NCBI GenBank assembly: GCA_949752745.1
Contig: OX457028.1
Span: forward strand, 22,552,352 to 22,616,351
Source: Protula sp. h YS-2021
Lineage: Eukaryota; Annelida; Polychaeta; Sabellida; Serpulidae
DNA: 64,000 nt
Direction: 5' to 3'
The notes under the pieces are model-generated. The model worked only from the letters and a program-made list of their open reading frames with translations, searched no databases and was not told where the DNA came from. Positions 46,033-64,000 of this stretch are shown piece by piece; within the stretch, counting starts at the first letter, position 1, and each line of letters starts with the position of its first letter. A program made the position numbers and the translations under genes.

Positions 46033-49000
46033 TTAGTCCTCGAAACCGTACTTCTTTGGCGATCTTACAGTACGACCTGATCGCGATACACGACCACCGA
46101 CACTTGAAATTTCAGTTTTTGCTTTAGCCGGTGAAACGGGGTGTGAAACATTGACAGAAGGCTCTGGAATTCTAACTGTCACAGTTTTTCGGCTAGGAAC
46201 AGCGGGTTTCTCTTTCGAAATTATGGTTTCACCATATGTAGATGGCGCTATGCTACACGGAATAGCTGTACGGTCTACTGTCCGGTTAGATTCAGTGGGC
46301 TTGGGTAAAACAGTTGATGGTTGAGGGGTGTTATCGCTCTTGATAGGTTTTTCTTCAACCGGGTGTTGTGAACAACGTATTTGGTCAACGTGTGTTCTCT
46401 AAATTGAATTGTCAACCAAAACTTCACACATTAACGTACCGATTTTTCGCGAGATAACTGCAAATGTCCATTTTCCGTGCTTATGTCGATAGTCCCTCAC
46501 AAGCACTTCATCACCCACACTAAAAGAACGGCGCTGAAATTCGTTTTTGGTGTTTACATTTCTGTAAATGATGTCGCGCAAACTGGGTTTTGCCAAATCC
46601 AGCCTTGTTCTGATTTCACGTCCTAGGAATAACAAGGATGTGGTCTCGTTAGTAGTTGCGTTTTTAATTGATCGATACATGAGTAGAAATTTGGCTACTT
46701 TCTCGTGCATTGAACGAGGTTCGTGCTTCATCGATTTGAGACTAGATTTAAGACTCTGAACCATACGTTCTGCTAAACCGTTTCGCAAGGGTTTAAAAGG
46801 GCTCGTAGTTTTGTGAATAATTCCATGTAGTTTTAAGAATTTCTGGAAGGCTTCAGAACGGAAGGTTGTACCATTGTCTGTACAGATAACATCACAAATT
46901 CCATAGGCGCTAAACAGCTCTTGAAGTACTTTGACAGTTTCCGGGGCAGTGATTTTTCCATGATCCGTACCTCTGGCCATCTGGAGTGTGCATCGACTAT
47001 TATGATAAACATATGGCCTTGAAAAGGTCCTGCAAAATCAATGTGAATCCTTTTCCACGGCTGACTTGGCCATTCCCATGGGTGCACTGTAGCTCTTGTT
47101 GGAGCTTTGCTTATCTCTAAGCAGCTCGGGCACATTTAGCTTGTGTTTTGATATCTCTGTCGATATTGGGCCACCAAATGTACGATCTAGCCAATTTTTT
47201 CATTTTCACCATACCAGGATGGACACTATGGAGTTCTTGCAGCAATGCTCTCTGGAACTTTTCCGGAATAACCACTCTGTTTCCAATGAGCAGACACTCT
47301 TGTGAAATAGATAATTCTGATTCATGTGAATGATAAGGGGAAAGATCTTCTTCAACTTTACCGGGCCCGCCATTTCTTGTGAACTCGAAAACTCTAGACA
47401 ATACCTGGTCTTTTGACGTTGCCTGGGCAATTTGTTTGAATGAAATCGGAAAGTTGTCGAGTAGGGCAGCGTAGAATAGTGCTCTCTCTCCTGACGAATT
47501 TTTCTGGCTTACCGGAAGGGGTAGTCTACTTAACCCGTCAGCGTTGGCGTGTTCACTTGTCTTTCTGTATTCAATTTAATAATTATAGCCAGTAAGGAAA
47601 ATGGCGTATCTTTGCATCCGCGAAGCCGTAGTTGTTGAAATGCCTTTTTTGGGATTGAAGATCGAAACCAAAACTTTACAGTCGGTAACTAGAGTAAATT
47701 TTCGGGCAAACAGGTACATATTGAATTTCTTGATGCTCCAAATGGTGCTGAGGGCCTCTCGATCGATTTGTGAGTAATTTTGTTCAGCTTTTGACAATGT
47801 TCGGGATACAAAACTAACGGAGCGTTCGCTTTCATCTGGGTAGATATGCGAAATAACTCCAGAAATAACTTTTGATGATGCGTCACAGTGCAGTCGAAGC
47901 GGCAGTTTCGGATCATAATGTGCTTAAACGAGATCAGATGTGATGAGATCCTTCGTTTTCTTAAAAGCTGTTTCACATGAGTCTGTCCATAGCCATTTCT
48001 GAATTTTGTGGAGCAACTGATGCAATGGATGTAGTATCGTAGACAAGTTGGGTAGGAAGCGGTGGCAGTAGTTCACCAGGGCGACCCAGCTTCGTAATTC
48101 CGAAACATTTCTTGGAGCTGGCGCATCTGTAACTGCCTTGACTTTCGAATCGGTCTTGTGGATTCCGTCTTTGTCAACAATGTGAGCACAAAATTCAAAG
48201 GAATCTTTGAAAAACTCACACTTGTTGGGGTTGACTTTAAGGCCGTATTCTATTAATCGCTGAAAGACTTTCTCGAGGGTACATAGGTGATCGTCATCGT
48301 CTGAACCGGTGATTATCATATCGTCCAAAATACACTGCACGTTTTTGATACCTTTTAAAACCTGTTCAATTGCGCGTTGCGAAATAGAAGCAGCTCAGGA
48401 AATACCATACGCCAGGCGATTGAAAACAAAAAGTCCTTTCTGTGTGTTGATGGTCAGGTATTTTCTCGATTCTTCGTCCTTTACCATTTGAAGATACGCC
48501 GTTTTGAGGTCTATCTTTGAAAAGTTCTCTCCACCTGCCAATGTTGCTAACATGCTCTCAATAGTAGGCAATGGGTACGAGTCAACATTGAGCTGTGGAT
48601 TGACAGTGACCTTAAAATCGCCACATATCCTGACAGAACAGTCCTTCTTCAGTATTGGGAAAATGGGTGCAGCCCAATCACTCCACTCTACCGGTGAAAG
48701 GATCCCTTTACTCACCATGTTGTCCAGCTCCTTGTCGACCTTGCCCCTCATTGCAAACGGGACTTGTCTGGGTTTGTAAAATTTAGGGGTAACTCCCTCT
48801 TTGAGATGTAACTTCGCAGTTATCCCTTTTAGCTCATCCAGTTCTTTGCCGAAACACTCACTGTACTTTTCCAGAAGATGGTCTAATTTCTTCTTACCTC
48901 GAGCCATTCGTATGGACTTGATTTCGTGCAAATTTAATTTGATGTGTCGGAGCCAATCTCTACCGAACAAAGGTGGACCTCCCCCGTGAAGAATGTACAG

Positions 49001-49192
49001 CCGCAAACGATGTTCCTTACCTTCGTGTTCCACCAGAACATTCACGTACCCCTCTGGCCTTACACATTCTCCAGTATAGGTTTTTAACGCAACATTTGTT
49101 CTCCGCAGCCGTAATTTACCAAGATGGCGCTGATAATCCCTTTTAGATATTATCGAAACTGCAGATCCTGTATCAAGCTCCATTTTGATCAT
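46033..49192 (-). pseudogene. pol of the LTR retrotransposon (PR-RT-RH-IN), multiple stops
   Basis: Protease LDTGSAVSIIS near 49170; reverse transcriptase FPILKKDCSVRICGDFK, FSKIDLKTAYLQ and ILDDMIITGSDDD (catalytic DD); RNase H SKAEQNYSQIDREALS and FTLVTDCK; integrase zinc-binding HPGMVKMKKLARSYIWWP and CPSCLE; integrase core HIDFAGPF, VICTDNGTTF and NGLAERMVQSL; then a basic C-terminal tail to 46033. In-frame stops occur at 48395, 47924, 47576 and 46399. Frame changes lie near 47125 and 46985. The zinc-binding, core and tail order is that of Gypsy integrases. Confidence 0.9.
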
Positions 49193-49273
49193 TTTACCGT
49201 TTATTTTAGGACTGATCGTAATGGACGTACATTTCTTCTCGCTATTGTTGTTTACATCGCAAACAACTTCCGT

Positions 49274-50116
49274 TTAGCCGAGATATGAACAGGAAGTGCT
49301 GTCGCCATTAGAATCTTCACTATCAGTGGTCACTTCATCGTCATCAACATAAAAAACTTTCTTCTTTGGCTTTCGCTTCTTAAACTGGTCTGTCCCGGTC
49401 TTTTTGCTCTCGGAAGATGACTTACCGGATTTCTTCATCTTGCATCTTCTCTTAATGTGGCCTTTCTTACCGCAGTTGTGACATTTCTCGTCCTTAAAAT
49501 GGCAATCCTCGTGACCATGACCATTCCTGCCACACCTGAAGCAACGATTTCCAGTGGTCCTCTGCAACTTGTTAACATTTGCCGATGCTCCTTGGATTAC
49601 CGATACATCCTTCATGGCCATTTCCATGGCGATTGCTATCTCCTTGGCCTTCTGGTAGGTTAAATTCTTCTCCGAGAGCAATCTTTTCAGGACATTTTCG
49701 TTCTTTATCCCACAAACCAGCTGATCTCTGAGGTGCTCTGCCAGACGCTCGCCGAACTCACAATGCTCACTCAGCTTTTGTAGGACACCCACGTAATCTG
49801 TCACCGACTAACCCGTCTGTTGCTGACGCTTGTAGAACCGGTATCACTCTGCTATCACGTTGGCCTTTGGACTGAGATGTTCTTGCAGCAACTCACCAAT
49901 TTGCTCGAACGTCTTTGTTGATGGCTTGTTAGGTGAACACAGGCTATGTAGCAAGGAATAGGTCTTTCCGCCAATCAGACTAAGAGTTACAGCAACTTTT
50001 TTGTCGTCGGCAACATCGTTGGCAATGAAATACTGCTCTAGCCTCTCCTTGTACAGCTCCCAGTCACCAGCAGTCTCGTCGAAGGGCTCCAATCGTCCGA
50101 TCAGTGATGCCATCAT
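49274..50116 (-). pseudogene. gag of the LTR retrotransposon, two nonsense codons
   Basis: The frame begins MMASLIGRLEPFDETAGDWE, a typical Gypsy gag start, and carries two CCHC zinc knuckles (CFRCGRNGHGHEDC and CHNCGKKGHIKRRC) and a basic, Ser-rich tail. In-frame stops TGA (49844-49846) and TAG (49808-49810) interrupt it. It ends with TAA at 49274-49276, and pol then continues in the same frame. Confidence 0.88.
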
Positions 50117-50228
50117 TCAGAAGTCACTTCAGCAAACACTCACTTTTCCGTTATCTTCGGTATTTCCTCTGCATCTTTCTTCTCCACCAGATCCTCATAA
50201 CCTCTTCAGTCCGACGCAACACGATTTG

Positions 50229-50238
50229 CTCGTCGCCA
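50229..50238 (-). other. Primer binding site, tRNA-Ser-like
   Basis: TGGCGACGAG starts two bases after the 5' LTR and would pair with a tRNA 3' end of sequence CTCGTCGCCA, as in animal serine tRNAs reading AGC/AGU codons. Confidence 0.6.
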
Positions 50239-50240
50239 TT

Positions 50241-50354
50241 TGTTATATGCGTGAGGTGGCTACGTGGAAACACTAATTGAAACTAAACAGACGCCAAGTT
50301 GCCGCCATGTCTTTATTTACAACCGGAAGTCACTGGCTACACATATACACAACA
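50241..50354 (-). repeat. 5' LTR
   Basis: 114 bp, the upstream LTR relative to element transcription, bordered by GTATT and followed by the primer site. Confidence 0.93.
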
Positions 50355-50359
50355 GTATT

Positions 50360-51180
50360 ACAACCCATGTTTGAGTCAGTAGATATAATGCTATCGGAGT
50401 TGTGATTGACTGATAGTGCGTAGCATGTTAAAAAAATACAAAGTGACAGCGATAGCCTGGACTCCGGATGACTACATGTTCTACACTTTCGTGTGCCCTG
50501 TTCGGCAGAATGGAAAAGAACAAAAGGAGGCAAGGTCCATGGAGCGAGAAGAATATATACGCTGAACACTGAGTGTTTTACAGGAAAATTCTAATGCCAC
50601 AAATTACTCAGAAGTGTCACCCGCTAAGCACTATATCGAAATTATAACCCACACCACGTTCTGACGGCTGGAAAGCGAGAAACGGACGGACGCCGGTAAC
50701 ACAAACCCTCGCACCTGTTGTATAGGAGTCAACAATGTTAAGCAAATATTGAACAATAAGTAATAAATAAGAGTAATAATGCGAAAGTACACAATCTAAC
50801 CATGAGATCGATCGAACATTTTAAAATTATGTTACAGAAATTTGCTAATGATTGTTTATTGGTTGTTGACAACGGGATAAACAGCAACAAGACTGATTCT
50901 TGTTTTGTGAAAAAAAAATCATTTTGTGGATCGGGATACCAATGCCAAAGAAGTTTTGTGGTGTACAAATTCTCTCGCAAATTCTTCCTCAAAATTTAAT
51001 GAATTGCTTGCCATTAAAATCCTAGAGTTCAAATCTTCTACATTTAGCTCTTCTTGCCATTTTACTAGGATAAGCTTACATTTGTTGCAAGAAATAAGGC
51101 TAATCGGGAATAACTCAGTTGTGATTCTAAAAATACAAAAATTTCGGGATGAAACCTGGCAAGGAAATTAGACAGTGTTT
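50360..51180. other. Upstream region of RACK1
   Basis: Non-coding AT-rich sequence between the LTR element and the RACK1 promoter. No further gene or repeat is recognised. Confidence 0.4.
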
Positions 51181-51184
51181 TGGA

Positions 51185-51215
51185 AAATAACTTCCTTTTC
51201 CGGTTGTGGCCGCTC
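51185..51215 (+). promoter_or_regulatory. RACK1 5'TOP-like start with ETS sites
   Basis: AACTTCCTTTTCCGGTTGTG lies about 100 bp before the start codon. A C followed by an unbroken pyrimidine run (CTTCCTTTTCC at 51191) is the 5' terminal oligopyrimidine form used by ribosomal-protein-type genes, including vertebrate RACK1. ACTTCC and TTCCGG are ETS-type cores. Confidence 0.5.
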
Positions 51216-51290
51216 TGTGGTCCACTGTGTTTTTTAGATATTGAGATCTGGGTGGATCTGCCTAAAAATAGGCCTTTTTGTTAAATTAAA

Positions 51291-62887
<11,597 letters not shown>

Positions 62888-62996
62888 ACGGCCCAGTCTC
62901 GCTTCCCAAGCCAACTGTGAACTGAACTGACACGTTACGATAGACTTGAAGCAAAATGCTGTTTGTGAAAAGCAAGCTGAAAATTGAAAAAGTCTG

Positions 62997-63002
62997 AATA
63001 AA
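62997..63002 (+). terminator. Polyadenylation signal, RACK1
   Basis: AATAAA lies 110 bp after the RACK1 stop codon, with a T-rich run at 63028-63043. It would give a short 3' untranslated region, as expected for this gene. Confidence 0.75.
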
Positions 63003-63059
63003 AATCAGATGACAGGAAGTGTTTGCTTTTTTTTTTTTTTTTTGTTCATCACGACGCAA

Positions 63060-64000
63060 GGGCACGATACTTCCTGATCAAGTAAAGGCAGCGGCATGTT
63101 GCTCGAAATTAACTTTTGCCACTGATTGATCAAAATTATCAGTTGAAAATGTGGGTTTTCACGATTTTACAAGAGATAATTAACACACGCAACACTTTCT
63201 TCTGAATCTCTCAAATTCGCTTAAATACTTTGCCGTTCTCGCGCATCTTCGTTTTTGTGAGTTTGCCTTCTGTTGTATTTCGAGACAGTCGCAACCAAAT
63301 TAAATATGTGAACTTGTTGCACCAAAACAAAATAAGTTCATCTAAAGTTCAGGGGGTGTGGCAGTTTGTAAAGAGAGAATTAAACTGCAATTGTACAGTT
63401 TCTTTGACTGAAGCGTTAGACTCGTGAAAATACACAAGTCGGTTTTTGATTCCAGTACTCGCAGGGAATTTCGTTTCATGACAAATTACTAATTTACAGG
63501 GTTCCCGTGGTCCTCTAAAATCCTGGAATTTTGGAAGTCCTCGAATATTGTGAAAGACTCCTGGAAACTCAAAACGTAATTAGTTAAAATTATAACTCTC
63601 ACCAAGTGACAATGCACTCTAGTATAAAGAAACATTCGATCGTTACATTTACTGGAACGTCATAACTAGGGTTCGCCATTTTGGAATAATTTCATAGGAT
63701 CTGATTGTCAACATTTTCGGTGTGAACTAAACATCGGAGACTCCAGATTTGCATCTGCTACCAGTAAATTTCGTTTGATTCGTAACCCCCCCCCCCCTCC
63801 AAGAACTGCATCTACATTTAATAAAAATGTGGATCTATCTGTGAGGTGCTTTATTCAAAATTTTTTTCAAATGGGTTCGTCAATCGCTTTACAAGAATGT
63901 GGCGGCTACATAAACAAGATAAAGCTTTTCATCAAGACAGCATTCTGGCTAGACCAGGGTGGGAAAATATGGCAACATCCCTGCTCCATATATTCGTATA
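63060..64000. other. Downstream spacer to window end
   Basis: AT-rich sequence with no recognisable gene. A GTGGTCCTCTAAAATCCTGG-type stretch at about 63508-63570 reads like a common dispersed repeat, but no second copy is in this window. Confidence 0.35.

Larger units (their letters stand above)
45255..50354 (-). mobile_element. LTR retrotransposon, Gypsy type, full length but decayed
   Basis: Two 114-bp LTRs (45255-45368 and 50241-50354) differ at 5 positions, start TGTT and end AACA on the element strand. They are flanked by a perfect 5-bp target duplication GTATT (45250-45254 and 50355-50359). Between them, on the minus strand, are gag, protease, reverse transcriptase, RNase H and integrase in Gypsy order. 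Very short LTRs and a serine-tRNA-like primer site fit Mag-like lineages. At least six nonsense codons and two frameshifts make it non-autonomous. Confidence 0.93.

Overview
The window is eukaryotic (metazoan) nuclear DNA. It holds two complete, highly conserved housekeeping genes split by GT-AG introns, set in a dense field of transposable elements, satellites and simple repeats. The catalytic subunit of protein phosphatase 2A lies on the minus strand (28574 to 17843; 7 coding exons, 309 codons). RACK1, a seven-bladed WD40 ribosomal scaffold protein, lies on the plus strand (51291 to 62887; 7 coding exons, 317 codons). Both spliced lengths match the usual animal proteins. Large introns, polyadenylation signals, and many short elements built from a GC-rich stem-loop beside a GTCCGTCC tract suggest a marine lophotrochozoan, perhaps a mollusc. 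That taxonomic guess is inference only.

Layout. 0-2.7 kb: a LINE endonuclease scrap, two copies of a stem-loop element, a near-perfect foldback element and an 11-bp minisatellite. 2.7-5.3 kb: pyrimidine-rich low-complexity DNA ending in about 100-bp tandem repeats. 5.3-10.45 kb: a decayed Polinton/Maverick-like (virus-like) element with seven compact genes, including a retroviral-type integrase with chromodomain and an A32-like packaging ATPase. Most of its genes carry only one or two disabling lesions, and it keeps TATA boxes about 50 bp before start codons and overlapping stop/start codons. 10.4-11.2 kb: a tandem duplication at the ATPase break and a MULE transposase fragment. 12.5-16 kb: a 51-bp minisatellite and a roughly 154-bp satellite with dimeric higher-order structure.

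17.8-28.6 kb is the PP2A gene. Its introns hold satellite monomers, a DIRS-like retroelement split by a small DNA transposon, a SINE-like unit, a MITE, and a 3.33-kb hAT transposon. The hAT has a perfect 8-bp target duplication and an apparently intact two-exon transposase. Just upstream of PP2A is a CRE/ETS/YY1 motif cluster and then a (GATA)n array. 29-45 kb is gene-poor: MULE, LINE and DIRS remnants, a tRNA-derived SINE, a GGTCA-rich repeat present twice in opposite orientations, and an 824-bp palindrome-rich element. 45.25-50.35 kb is a full-length but decayed LTR retrotransposon (Gypsy type, minus strand) with 114-bp LTRs, a GTATT target duplication and a tRNA-Ser-like primer site. RACK1 fills the rest; its introns carry a MITE of the family also seen in a PP2A intron, stem-loop elements, a 1.23-kb element with a 6-bp target duplication, and a roughly 290-bp internal duplication.

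The two host genes act in the same broad area (signalling and translation control), but nothing here links them beyond proximity. The most unusual system is the Polinton-like gene cluster, above all its acidic protein with possible CARD-like helical repeats and its small cysteine-rich proteins of unknown function.
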